64,000 nt of DNA, from NCBI RefSeq assembly GCF_000237325.1, contig NC_017542.1, forward strand, positions 1,371,501 to 1,435,500, read 5' to 3'. Source of the stretch: Paenibacillus polymyxa M1. GTDB taxonomy: Bacteria; Bacillota; Bacilli; Paenibacillales; Paenibacillaceae. The notes beneath the pieces are model-generated. The model searched no databases and was not told the origin of the DNA. It was given only the letters and a program-made list of their open reading frames with translations. The stretch's first letter is position 1. Each line of letters begins with the position of its first letter. Positions 55,768 to 64,000 of this stretch are shown here, in pieces. The position numbers were made by a program, and so were the translations under genes.

Positions 55768-57132
55768 ATGAGATTTTTTCGTTTGAAAAGTGCTTTGACC
55801 CTGCTTATTCTGACTGCTATGGTAGTTGCAGCAGGTTGTAGCAACAATACAGCGGCGGAGAAGCCGAGTAATGGTAATGATGGGGCTGCAGCGGCTTCAC
55901 CTATAAAACTGACTTGGTGGCATTCAATGTCCGGCAACGGTGAAAAGGCGATCAAGCAGATCGCTGCTGACTTTAACGCTAGTCATAAGGACATTCAGGT
56001 AGAGCCAGTATATCAAGGTAAATATGATGACAGCTTGAACAAGCTGAAAGCGTCGCTGGGTTCTAATAGCGGACCGGACATCATTCAAGTATACGAAATC
56101 GGTAGTAAATTCATGATCGACTCTAAAATGATCACGCCTGTACAACAATTTATTGATGCAGATAAGTTCGATTTGTCGCAGCTTGAACCGAATATTACAC
56201 GATACTACACGATTGATGGTAAATTAAACGCGATGCCGTTCAATACGTCAAACCCGATTTTATATTACAACAAGGATGCTTTCAAAGCCGCAGGACTTGA
56301 CCCAGCTAATCCTCCGAAAACGTATGATGAATTCGAGAAAGCTGCCAAAGCCTTGAGCAAGGATGGTAAATCCGGTGCATCCATTGCCATCTACGGCTGG
56401 TTTATGGAGCAACTGTTTGCCAATCAGAATGCGGACTATGTGAATAACGGCAACGGACGTGAGCAAGCAGCTACGGAATCCTTGCTGAATTCGGATGCTG
56501 GTGTAAAAACGCTGACATGGTGGAAGAAAATGATCGATGAAAAGGTCGTATCCAATTTAGGACGTAACTCGGACGATACGGCAAAGGCTTTTTCCGCAGG
56601 ACAAATTGCAATGACGCTGGATTCCACCGCTTCGCTGCGTAATATTGTGGAGCAGGTTGGCGATAAATTCGAAGTAGGCACAGGATTCCTGCCAAGAGCC
56701 AATGAAGCAAAAGAAGGCGGCGTGGTTGTAGGTGGCGCGAGCTTATACATCATGAACAACAAGCCTGAAGCCCAGCAAAAGGCAGCATGGGAGTTCATTA
56801 AATTCGTCGCTTCTCCAGCAGTACAGGCACAATGGAGTGTGAACACCGGGTACTTCCCGATTACGAAAGCAGCTTATGACGAGAAGGTACTCAAAGATAA
56901 CATGGTAAAATATCCGCAATTTCAGACAGCCGTTGACCAATTGCATGCATCGGCACAATCCACTGCTACACAAGGCGCAGTGATGGGCGTATTCCCAGAA
57001 GCGCGTCAAATCGTCGAAGGTGCGATCGAAGCTGTTCTGAGTGGCCAGCAGCAGCCAAAACAGGCGCTGGACCAAGCTGCACAAGAAATTACAGGCAAAA
57101 TTGCGCAATACAATCAAACGGTGAAGAAATAG
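55768..57132 (+). CDS. extracellular solute-binding lipoprotein (UgpB-like)
   Basis: A 454-aa family-1 binding protein. The signal peptide ends in lipobox VVAAGC, so it is anchored outside the membrane. KLTWWHSMSGNGEKAIKQI and QAQWSVNTGYFPITKAAY are typical of UgpB-like proteins that take sn-glycerol-3-phosphate or glycerophosphodiesters; other sugars are possible. An upstream in-frame ATG at 55657 lacks a signal peptide directly after it and is rejected. Two terminators follow. Confidence 0.88.
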   Translation: MRFFRLKSALTLLILTAMVVAAGCSNNTAAEKPSNGNDGAAAASPIKLTWWHSMSGNGEKAIKQIAADFNASHKDIQVEPVYQGKYDDSLNKLKASLGSNSGPDIIQVYEIGSKFMIDSKMITPVQQFIDADKFDLSQLEPNITRYYTIDGKLNAMPFNTSNPILYYNKDAFKAAGLDPANPPKTYDEFEKAAKALSKDGKSGASIAIYGWFMEQLFANQNADYVNNGNGREQAATESLLNSDAGVKTLTWWKKMIDEKVVSNLGRNSDDTAKAFSAGQIAMTLDSTASLRNIVEQVGDKFEVGTGFLPRANEAKEGGVVVGGASLYIMNNKPEAQQKAAWEFIKFVASPAVQAQWSVNTGYFPITKAAYDEKVLKDNMVKYPQFQTAVDQLHASAQSTATQGAVMGVFPEARQIVEGAIEAVLSGQQQPKQALDQAAQEITGKIAQYNQTVKK

Positions 57133-57145
57133 TCGGCCCTCCCTT

Positions 57146-57245
57146 AAAATCGGCTGATAATCCATAGGATGTGCCCCCTTATTAGCCGATTTTATGAAAT
57201 AACGGATCGAATGAGTGACCCCCTCACTTATTCGATCCGTTTTTG
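57146..57245 (+). terminator. double terminator after the binding-protein gene
   Basis: AAAATCGGCT pairs with AGCCGATTTT (57146-57193). Then AACGGATCGAAT-AGTGA pairs with TCACT-ATTCGATCCGTT and runs into TTTT (57201-57245). Confidence 0.85.
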
Positions 57246-57310
57246 CATTCCTGTTTTAGAATGATCGTTTAGACGAAGTGTCTAAAATAGTCATTTTTAC
57301 ACATTTCCTA

Positions 57311-57371
57311 TTGCTGGATAACTGAAAATGGGCTTATAATAAATACATAATTTTTGTACTGGACGGTCAGT
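57311..57371 (+). promoter_or_regulatory. promoter and operator of the TetR-efflux operon
   Basis: TTGCTG (57311) and TATAAT (57335) are 18 bp apart. ACTGGACGGTCAGT (57358-57371), with ACTG/CAGT arms, sits over the expected start of transcription and directly before the ribosome site. It is a likely autoregulatory TetR operator. Confidence 0.65.
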
Positions 57372-57388
57372 TCAAAAAAGGAGGAAGC

Positions 57389-57973
57389 ATGAAACAGCAA
57401 ACGAAGGAAATTATTTTTAACGGCGCACTCAAGGCTTTTTCCGAACGAGGTTTTAATGAAACAAATATGGAGGAAATTGCCAAGGTATGTGGCATAGCCA
57501 AAGGAACCCTGTACTACAATTTTAAAAACAAGCAAGAATTGTACATTTACATTTTGAAGATGGGGATGGAGCGTTTTGTCCAGGATATCCATGAAGCGAT
57601 GGCTCAGATTCCTATGGATCAGGTAGAAGTGAGGGTTCACAAGCTGATCCAAGTACATATTGAGTTCATTGGGAGAGAGCCGGATTTTTGCCGTCTATTA
57701 GTCAGTAAGGGATGGGTCTCGCAGGAACAGCATTTTAATATTAGGCAGGTGCTGGCAGACTATTTTGATTTTATGGAGGCAGAGATTGATTCCGGCAAGT
57801 TCTATGGGAAAATTTCGAGTAAGTTGGATGCAAAAACGACTGCAAATTGTTTATTTGGCATTTACATTTTTACTCCGATGCGGTCGATGGTATGGGGCGA
57901 AACGATGAATCCGCAGGAAGTTCGCGAAAGTATCGAAGTATTTGTATGTAACGCGCTGGGTATGCAACATTAA
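57389..57973 (+). CDS. TetR-family transcriptional repressor
   Basis: A 194-aa repressor. The N-terminal HTH is NETNMEEIAKVCGIAKGTLY followed by YNFKNKQELYIYIL; the C-terminal ligand domain is all helical. It lies 28 bp before the HlyD-family gene and probably represses this operon through the operator at 57358. The ligand is unknown, presumably a drug or toxic compound exported by the system. Confidence 0.92.
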   Translation: MKQQTKEIIFNGALKAFSERGFNETNMEEIAKVCGIAKGTLYYNFKNKQELYIYILKMGMERFVQDIHEAMAQIPMDQVEVRVHKLIQVHIEFIGREPDFCRLLVSKGWVSQEQHFNIRQVLADYFDFMEAEIDSGKFYGKISSKLDAKTTANCLFGIYIFTPMRSMVWGETMNPQEVRESIEVFVCNALGMQH

Positions 57974-58001
57974 ATAAATAGATAAGTGGAGTGATGAGAA
58001 C

Positions 58002-59366
58002 ATGAAAGCTAAAAAATATGCGATTTATATCGTACTCATTATTTTAATCGCTGTAGGAATCTATGCTTTGACTGCCTTACCACGAGGGAGCAGTAGCTTG
58101 TCCGCAGATGAGTCTTCTTCTATCCCTACGGCTTATGTAGAATCAGATACGCTCAATGCCAGCTTTAAGATGGCAGGACGTATTGATCAGATGCTGGTGA
58201 ATGAGGGCGACAAGGTAAAAAAAGGGCAAGTGCTAGCCCATTTGGAAAGCCGTGAGCTGGAAGATAAGGTGAAGCAAGCACAGGCTGCATTGCTGGCAGC
58301 CAAGAGCAATGTGTCCAAAGCGAAAGCCAGCGTATTGCAGGCTCAAGCAGGAGTAGGTCAGGCGCAGGCTACCGTGAGCGCCGCTCAGGCCAAGAAGAGC
58401 CAAGGCACGACAGCGGTCAGTGTGACGGCTGAGGCTTCCTCCAGCCAGATTGAACAGGCCAAAGCAGCTTCTAACGCCGCCAAAGCAAAACTGGATGCCC
58501 TCAAGAGCGGGGCAAGACCACAGGAGCTTGAGCAATTGCAAGCATCTGTGAAGGTAGCTAAGGAAACGCTGGACCTGACCGTTAAAAATCTGGAGCGTGC
58601 CAAAAAGCTTCAAGAAGCCGGTGCAGCAACTCAGGCCTCGTTGGATCAAGCGACATTGGAACATCAACAGGCAGTGGCCAAGTATAATGCAGAGTCGCAA
58701 AAATTGGATATGGCACGGGAGGGAAGCCGTAAGGAGGAAATTACGGCAGCTGAAGCTCAATACCGTCAAGCCTTGGCTGCAGTGAAGGAAGCACAGGCAG
58801 GAGCAGGCAAAGTTGCTGTGCAACAGGAAGATGTCAAAGCTGCTCAGGCTTCAGTAGAGCAAGCGCAATCCGCTGTGAAGGCGGCGCAATCGACGGTAGA
58901 GCAGGCACAATCTGCGGTTGAAGGTGCCAATGCACAGGTAGCCCAAGCGGAAGCTGCACTCCAGGAGGCTCAGACCTATTTGAGCTATACTACGCTGCGT
59001 GCGTCTGAGGATGGGATCATAAAATCCAAGTCGCTTAGCTTGGGTGAGATGGCTAGCGCAGGATTCCCGGTTTATACCATTGAAACATCCACACAGCGTT
59101 GGGCTAAATTCTATGTACCGGAAACGTCTCTGAACGGTCTTCAAGCAGGGGATACAGTTCAAATTAAATTACTGTCAGGTGGCAAGGAGCTGAAGGGTAA
59201 AGTCATTCTGTTAGAATCGGCTGCAGATTTTGCTATTCAAAAACCGAGCCAAAGTTCTGGTGATAAGGATGTCCGTTCCTTTGGTGTGAAGGTAGCATTA
59301 CCGGATCTTGCGGCTTCGGTTCCAACAGGCTCCACGGTTCTGTTTACAGGCAAAGGGGCGCAATAA
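58002..59366 (+). CDS. HlyD/AcrA-family membrane fusion protein
   Basis: A 454-aa periplasmic-adaptor-type protein with one N-terminal membrane anchor (YAIYIVLIILIAVGIYAL), a biotinyl-lipoyl-like motif split by a very long Ala/Gln coiled coil (~90-320, AQAALLAAKSNVSKAKASVL and repeats), and a beta-barrel near the C-terminus. In Firmicutes such proteins pair with ABC exporters. The permease gene begins 1 nt after its stop. Confidence 0.9.
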   Translation: MKAKKYAIYIVLIILIAVGIYALTALPRGSSSLSADESSSIPTAYVESDTLNASFKMAGRIDQMLVNEGDKVKKGQVLAHLESRELEDKVKQAQAALLAAKSNVSKAKASVLQAQAGVGQAQATVSAAQAKKSQGTTAVSVTAEASSSQIEQAKAASNAAKAKLDALKSGARPQELEQLQASVKVAKETLDLTVKNLERAKKLQEAGAATQASLDQATLEHQQAVAKYNAESQKLDMAREGSRKEEITAAEAQYRQALAAVKEAQAGAGKVAVQQEDVKAAQASVEQAQSAVKAAQSTVEQAQSAVEGANAQVAQAEAALQEAQTYLSYTTLRASEDGIIKSKSLSLGEMASAGFPVYTIETSTQRWAKFYVPETSLNGLQAGDTVQIKLLSGGKELKGKVILLESAADFAIQKPSQSSGDKDVRSFGVKVALPDLAASVPTGSTVLFTGKGAQ

Positions 59367-59367
59367 T

Positions 59368-60591
59368 ATGCAGGATTCACAGGAAAGACTTCGTATCCGC
59401 GATGTGTTTCGCGAGGAATGGCTGAGTATCTTCCGGGACCGCCGTTTTATGGCAATTCTGCTGATTACACCAATAGTGTATACGATACTATTCGGCTTCC
59501 TGTATTCGCATCAGCGGATTACCGAGATGCCTGTCACGGTGTATGACGGAGATAATTCGCAGCTTAGTCGCCAGATTATTCAGGCGTTCGATGCGACTGA
59601 TTCATTTGCCGTTACACGGCAAGTGACCAATCAGGATGATGTAGTCCGCCAGGTGGAGACTGGGGAAGCTAAGGTCGGAATTGTCATTCCCGACAACTTT
59701 ACCACTCGGCTTAAGCATGGGGAAAATCCACCTGTGCTTACGCTGATTGACGGCAGTAATATGATGTATTCCAATAGTGCCAGTCGGATTGCCAATCAGG
59801 TCATTAGTAGCGTGAGCGCGGGAGTATCGCTTAATTCCATGAAGCAAAAAGGGATGAACGCCGATCAGGCTGCCTCGACGCTGACTACCATCCCGTTCCG
59901 ATCCAGAGTGCTATTTAACCCGGTATATGATTATAAGCTTTTCATGCCGTTGGGGGTTATTTCTGCGGCTCTCCAGCAGTGTTTGCTGCTAGGTATTGCG
60001 TTGTCTTGCACGCGGGATAAGGAAGCAGGGACTTGGGGAAGATTTGGCGCATGGAAAAATACCCCGTGGCGCTTGGCTATTGCCAAGCTGGCACCCTATT
60101 ATGCGGCGGGAGCTTTCAATGTGCTGACTGTATTCAGTATTAGCGCTCTATGCTTCGATATTCCGTTTAGGGGACAGGTACTACCATTGATTTTGGTGTC
60201 GTTGGTCTTTAACTTTGCTTTGTGTGGATTAGGGTTCCTGTTCAGTCTCTTTTCCAAGACCAGAGTGGATGCGACACAAACTCTGATGCTCATTGCTGTT
60301 CCTTCCTTTATGCTGTCAGGCTATACGTGGCCATTGGAAGCAATGCCCGGCTTCTTGCGAGGACTTGCTGAAATATTGCCATTAACGTATTATTTGGACG
60401 CTGTACGGAACATTACTCTCAAGGGACTGGATATCACCTACATCTTTAAGGATTTGATTGCTCTGGGCGTCATTGGTTGTGTGAGTCTGCTGGTGGCCTT
60501 CGTGATCTATCCGTTATTCTTTAGGCAGCATCAGACGACAGCACAGCATGCCGATATGCCCGTACAAGAAGGATTTACACTTAAAGGCTGA
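59368..60591 (+). CDS. ABC-2 type permease (YhiH/DrrB-like)
   Basis: A 407-aa permease with one helix at ~25-45, a ~130-residue extracytoplasmic domain (MPVTVYDGDNSQLSRQII on), and five further helices. ATG 59368 immediately follows the fusion-protein stop; the longer upstream reading is inside that gene. No ATPase gene accompanies the pair, which is unusual for the family. A terminator follows. Confidence 0.88.
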   Translation: MQDSQERLRIRDVFREEWLSIFRDRRFMAILLITPIVYTILFGFLYSHQRITEMPVTVYDGDNSQLSRQIIQAFDATDSFAVTRQVTNQDDVVRQVETGEAKVGIVIPDNFTTRLKHGENPPVLTLIDGSNMMYSNSASRIANQVISSVSAGVSLNSMKQKGMNADQAASTLTTIPFRSRVLFNPVYDYKLFMPLGVISAALQQCLLLGIALSCTRDKEAGTWGRFGAWKNTPWRLAIAKLAPYYAAGAFNVLTVFSISALCFDIPFRGQVLPLILVSLVFNFALCGLGFLFSLFSKTRVDATQTLMLIAVPSFMLSGYTWPLEAMPGFLRGLAEILPLTYYLDAVRNITLKGLDITYIFKDLIALGVIGCVSLLVAFVIYPLFFRQHQTTAQHADMPVQEGFTLKG

Positions 60592-60604
60592 GAGCAATTT
60601 TAAT

Positions 60605-60642
60605 CAAAAAGGCAGATCAGGAGTAACCCTGATCTGCCTTTT
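60605..60642. terminator. bidirectional terminator between efflux and betaine operons
   Basis: AAAAGGCAGATCAGG pairs with CCTGATCTGCCTTTT around AGTAAC, giving A and T tracts on both sides. It serves both convergent operons. Confidence 0.9.
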
Positions 60643-60675
60643 ATTTACTAGTATAATTTAAAAGTGGAAGAAGTA

Positions 60676-63270
60676 TTATTGCGTTTTAAGATCCTCAATA
60701 GAATCAATCGGTACATAGGATGGAACGACAAGTCCGGACATAACGCCAGTCATGCTGGTTCCGATGTCATTTACTTTATCCTTATATTGAGCCCAATAAT
60801 CAGCATGCGTCAATGGAAGCCAGGCGGCTGCGGTAGCATCTACACTTCCGCCAGCCACGCCTGTCCACATAGGACCGATTTCCACTTGCAGCGCTGTTAC
60901 TTTATAGCCCAATTTTTGTTCTAATACATATTTCAATACGTTCGTACTGGCAATTTCAGAATCCCAAGCAGCGTAGCTCAGCTTCAGGGGATCGCCGTTG
61001 ACGGGCTGCAAGCCCTTGATCCATTCCTGTACCTTATCAGGATACTTATCAGCCCAGTTCTTGGCAGCCTGCTGTGGGGGAGTACCATCTTGAATTGCGA
61101 TCATCACTTCACCCATATCTTCAGCAGTCCACTTGAAACGGCTTAGAAATTCATAAGCCACAGGAGCATCCTGTTTCAACCCTTTGCGGGCAATGGTATG
61201 AATTTCTTCTTTATCACCGTATGCTTTTTTAGGGTCTTTTAAGTATTTCAAATCATACTTGTTAAACATCCAGTGAGGAGTCCAACCGGTTACAACGATA
61301 GGCTGCTTGGCTTTGATAGCTTTATCCAGTGTAGCGGTCATAGCAGCTCCAGAGCTTTCAAGCAGTTTCCAGTCAGACAATCCATAGTCACTGATAGCTT
61401 TAGCAGTCAGCTTCATCAGTCCGGCGCCAGGGTCGGTACCGACAATACGGTAGCCGACCTCCTTGCCAAAGTCCCCAGTAGCGGCGGAAGCCGGAGCCGC
61501 TTCGGCTCCGTTCCCCTGCAATTCAGTAATTGATTTAACATTCATGTAAGCTGGAACGACCAACCCGGTTTTAACACCAGTCATATTCGCACCTAGGTCG
61601 TCGAGCTTATCTTTGTATTTAGTCCAGTAATCCGCATGCGTTAACGGCAGCCATGCAGCCGGGGAGGCATCTACATCACCACTAGCGACACCCGTCCACA
61701 TAGGACCTGCTTCAACTTGCAGTGCGGTTACTTTATAACCCAATTTGTTTTCCATTATATATTTCAGCAAATTCGTACTCGCAATTTCCGAATCCCAAGC
61801 TACATAGCTTAGCTTAAAGGTATCGCCATTGACAGTTTGCAGTCCTTGAGTCCATTCCTGAACCTTGTCGGCATGTTTCTCTGCCCAATCCTTGGCAGCT
61901 TGCTCTGGACTGGTTCCGCCTTGGATAGCAACCATCATTTCACCCATATCTTCCGCTGTCCATTTGAAACGTTTTAGAAACTCATAAGCAGTAGGAGCAT
62001 CCTGCTGCAAACCTTTGCGGGCAATCGTATGAATACCCTCAGCTTCACCATAAGACTTTTTAGGGTCTTCCAAATATTTGAGATCATACTTGTTGAACAT
62101 CCAGTGAGGAGTCCAACCGGTAATAATGATCGGTTTTTTCGCTTTGATGGCTTTGTCCAGTGTGGCTGTCATGGCCGCACCAGAACCCTCGACTAGCTTC
62201 CAATCAGACAAATTGTAGTCTTGAATTGCTTTAGCCGTCGACTTCATAATGCCTGCCCCGGCATCAATACCGATAATTCTATAATCAACCTCTGCACCAA
62301 TCGGATTGGCAGCAGCACTACCTTTACCAGCAGCGGAATGATCAGTTCCAACAAAATATTGAGATGCGCCAGCGATCAGAATAACTGCTGTAACTGCTGA
62401 GGTGATCCATACCTTTTGCTTGCTGGATACACGACTTTTGCTTTTTTTCGTCGGTTTAAACAGGTTTTGTGTAAAGCGGTCAAGCACAATAGCCAGAACG
62501 ACCACAGCCAAGCCGGCTTCAAAACCTTTACCAATTTGCAGCTGGGTCACAGCACGATACACCACTGCACCGATACCTTCCGCACCGATCATGGAAGCAA
62601 TAACAACCATGGACAGTGACAGCATAATCGTCTGATTAATACCAGCCATTAAGGTAGGCAATGCCAGTGGCAGCTGTACTTTAAACAGCTTTTGCGCCGA
62701 TGTCGAACCAAATGCATCAGAGGCTTCAACCAGCTCATCCGATACTTGCATAATCCCCAAGTTGGTCATGCGAATGGTTGGGGGGATCGCAAAGATAACT
62801 GATGCGATAACACCTGGTACAACACCCAAGCTGAAAAAGGTAACCGCCGGGAGTAAGTACACGAACGCAGGCATCGTCTGCATAAAATCAAGTAAAGGCG
62901 TGATAATGCGTGATGCTGATTTACTGTATGCACACCAGATTCCGATCGGAATCCCGATAACAATGGATACAAGCGCAGACGTGATGACTAGTCCGAGCGT
63001 ATTCATCGTTTCACTCCAATAGCCGAGATTATCAATCAGCAGGAAGCCGATGACAGTAAACAGTGTAAGCTGCACCCGCCCAATCATAAAGGCAATAATT
63101 CCGATGATCACGATGAACACCAGAGGGTGCGGAAGCATAAACAAGCCAGAGAAAAAGCCTACTACGGCTTCAATAACCGAAGAAATAACATTAAACAATC
63201 CAGCCAGATGAATACCCATCCAGTCTACAATGGATTGAATCCACTCAGCGATTGGCAGTTTCGGTATCAT
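60676..63270 (-). CDS. glycine betaine ABC permease fused to two substrate-binding domains
   Basis: An 864-aa OpuA-type subunit that takes up compatible solutes during osmotic stress. The permease (~1-275, EAA-like DAFGSTSAQKLFKVQLPLAL) is followed by a membrane helix (~285-310) and two tandem binding domains, ~325-590 and ~605-864, of very high similarity (both contain TGWTPHWMFNKYDLKYL and GPMWTGVA). The DNA repeat has an offset of 831 bp (277 codons). OpuABC proteins usually have one binding domain. AGGAGG is 9 nt before ATG 63270 and only 3 nt before ATG 63276, so 63270 is chosen. It overlaps the ATPase gene by 26 bp. Confidence 0.93.
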   Translation of the reverse strand: MIPKLPIAEWIQSIVDWMGIHLAGLFNVISSVIEAVVGFFSGLFMLPHPLVFIVIIGIIAFMIGRVQLTLFTVIGFLLIDNLGYWSETMNTLGLVITSALVSIVIGIPIGIWCAYSKSASRIITPLLDFMQTMPAFVYLLPAVTFFSLGVVPGVIASVIFAIPPTIRMTNLGIMQVSDELVEASDAFGSTSAQKLFKVQLPLALPTLMAGINQTIMLSLSMVVIASMIGAEGIGAVVYRAVTQLQIGKGFEAGLAVVVLAIVLDRFTQNLFKPTKKSKSRVSSKQKVWITSAVTAVILIAGASQYFVGTDHSAAGKGSAAANPIGAEVDYRIIGIDAGAGIMKSTAKAIQDYNLSDWKLVEGSGAAMTATLDKAIKAKKPIIITGWTPHWMFNKYDLKYLEDPKKSYGEAEGIHTIARKGLQQDAPTAYEFLKRFKWTAEDMGEMMVAIQGGTSPEQAAKDWAEKHADKVQEWTQGLQTVNGDTFKLSYVAWDSEIASTNLLKYIMENKLGYKVTALQVEAGPMWTGVASGDVDASPAAWLPLTHADYWTKYKDKLDDLGANMTGVKTGLVVPAYMNVKSITELQGNGAEAAPASAATGDFGKEVGYRIVGTDPGAGLMKLTAKAISDYGLSDWKLLESSGAAMTATLDKAIKAKQPIVVTGWTPHWMFNKYDLKYLKDPKKAYGDKEEIHTIARKGLKQDAPVAYEFLSRFKWTAEDMGEVMIAIQDGTPPQQAAKNWADKYPDKVQEWIKGLQPVNGDPLKLSYAAWDSEIASTNVLKYVLEQKLGYKVTALQVEIGPMWTGVAGGSVDATAAAWLPLTHADYWAQYKDKVNDIGTSMTGVMSGLVVPSYVPIDSIEDLKTQ

Positions 63271-64000
63271 GGGCATTCACCTCCTTTGTAGTAGGTACAT
63301 CTCCACTTAGTGCACCCAGTAAAGCTCCACGGACGATAACGCCCAGCAACTTCTGCTTGTCATCGACGACAGCCAGTGGCACCTTGGACGAGCTTGTAAT
63401 TTCAAACAAATCATTAATGACAGTTTCAGCAGTCACCTGCGGTCCGTCAGTGATTAAAATATCTTCAATCTTCAGATTGTTGCGCAGAGCATGAACAGCA
63501 TCCTCGGCATTAATAACACCCAGTAGCTTTTTGGTGCGATCAATGACGAATAGATTGGAAATCCCACGCTCCCGCATCAATTCCAGAGCTACACGCGGAC
63601 CGCGGTCCATCGTGATGGTTTCTGGACGAAGCATGACATGAGCAGCCGTCAATACTTTGGACAGATCCACATCCTCGACGAAGCGGGCTACATAAGAGTT
63701 AGCTGGTTGGATCATAATTTCTTCCGGTGTACCAATTTGCACGACCACTCCGTCCCGCATCAATGCAATCCGGTCACCAATCCGCAGCGCTTCATCCAGA
63801 TCATGGGTAATAAAGACAATTGTTTTCTTCATTTTATCTTGAAGCTCCAGCAGCTCATCTTGCATGTCACGGCGAATGAGAGGATCCAATGCGCTGAATG
63901 CTTCATCCATCAGGAGAACTTCAGGGTCATTCGCGAGTGCCCGTGCCAGACCGACACGCTGCTGCATACCGCCACTTAACTCATCGGGCATCTTATCGCC
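63245..64000 (-). CDS. glycine betaine ABC transporter ATP-binding subunit, 5' end beyond window
   Basis: The C-terminal ~251 residues of an OpuAA/ProV-type ATPase; the start lies beyond 64000. It has the signature LSGGMQQRVGLARALAND, Walker B VLLMDEAFSALDP, the switch His in VFITHDLDEAL, and two CBS domains from ~110 (ISNLFVIDRTKKLLGVINAE and a second near the end, VPLAVVDDKQKLLGVIV). CBS pairs sense ionic strength in OpuA. It is upstream of and coupled to the permease-binding protein. Confidence 0.94.
   Translation of the reverse strand, partial: GDKMPDELSGGMQQRVGLARALANDPEVLLMDEAFSALDPLIRRDMQDELLELQDKMKKTIVFITHDLDEALRIGDRIALMRDGVVVQIGTPEEIMIQPANSYVARFVEDVDLSKVLTAAHVMLRPETITMDRGPRVALELMRERGISNLFVIDRTKKLLGVINAEDAVHALRNNLKIEDILITDGPQVTAETVINDLFEITSSSKVPLAVVDDKQKLLGVIVRGALLGALSGDVPTTKEVNAHDTETANR

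Overview
The window reads as chromosome of a spore-forming, low-to-mid GC Firmicute, most likely Paenibacillus (P. polymyxa group). The evidence is an H-type small acid-soluble spore protein, CIRCE-controlled groESL, strong AGGAGG ribosome sites, and the gene order tsaE-tsaB-rimI-tsaD/ABC-F/moaC/mogA/tatA/tatC/groES/groEL, which parallels the ydiBCDE-ydiF-moaC-tatAy/Cy-groESL stretch of Bacillus subtilis. A paeninodin-type lasso peptide cluster fits the same genus. Species is inference. No tRNA, rRNA, CRISPR array or intact transposase was seen.

Layout. 1-4.75 kb: end of a surface-polysaccharide locus (GT4 glycosyltransferase cut by the window edge, WecG/TagA-type transferase, UDP-glucose dehydrogenase, LCP ligase). 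4.86-13.1 kb: housekeeping genes (BcrA-type ABC pair, AI-2E-family permease, bactofilin with M23 peptidase, cardiolipin synthase, YitT protein, LigD-type polymerase). 13.2-22.1 kb: an eight-gene lasso peptide cluster (sulfotransferase, cyclase C, 42-aa precursor A, HPr-kinase-like K, B1, B2, nucleotidyltransferase, ABC exporter), lying between the two NHEJ genes, ligD-polymerase and ku. 23.8-27.2 kb: a complete acetone pathway (thiolase, acetoacetate decarboxylase, CoA-transferase A/B) in one operon. 28.5-39.5 kb: the conserved tsa/moa/tat/groE core, with a cluster of DnaA boxes between tsaD and the ABC-F gene.

39.3-44.3 kb is the most unusual part. The last ~150 bp of groEL occur twice, at 39320-39475 (end of the intact gene) and 44193-44339 (an orphan copy followed by a strong terminator). 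They enclose 4.7 kb of AT-rich DNA holding decayed lipoprotein-like genes and an intact three-gene operon (414, 203 and 359 aa) that I cannot assign to a family. This looks like an accessory cassette captured at the 3' end of groEL. 44.4-53.7 kb is further accessory DNA: a LysE exporter, remnants of phage ParB and TerS genes and of a second LysE gene, a collagen-like surface protein, an orphan LicT/BglG-type antiterminator (RAT) leader with a perfect cre box now facing an AraC regulator, a secreted esterase, a polysaccharide deacetylase, small membrane proteins, and a secreted protein frameshifted in a poly-A tract.

53.9-64 kb: a UgpABE-like sugar or glycerophosphodiester ABC importer, a TetR-HlyD-ABC permease efflux operon, and an OpuA-type glycine betaine importer whose permease carries two tandem substrate-binding domains. 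Its ATPase runs off the right edge.
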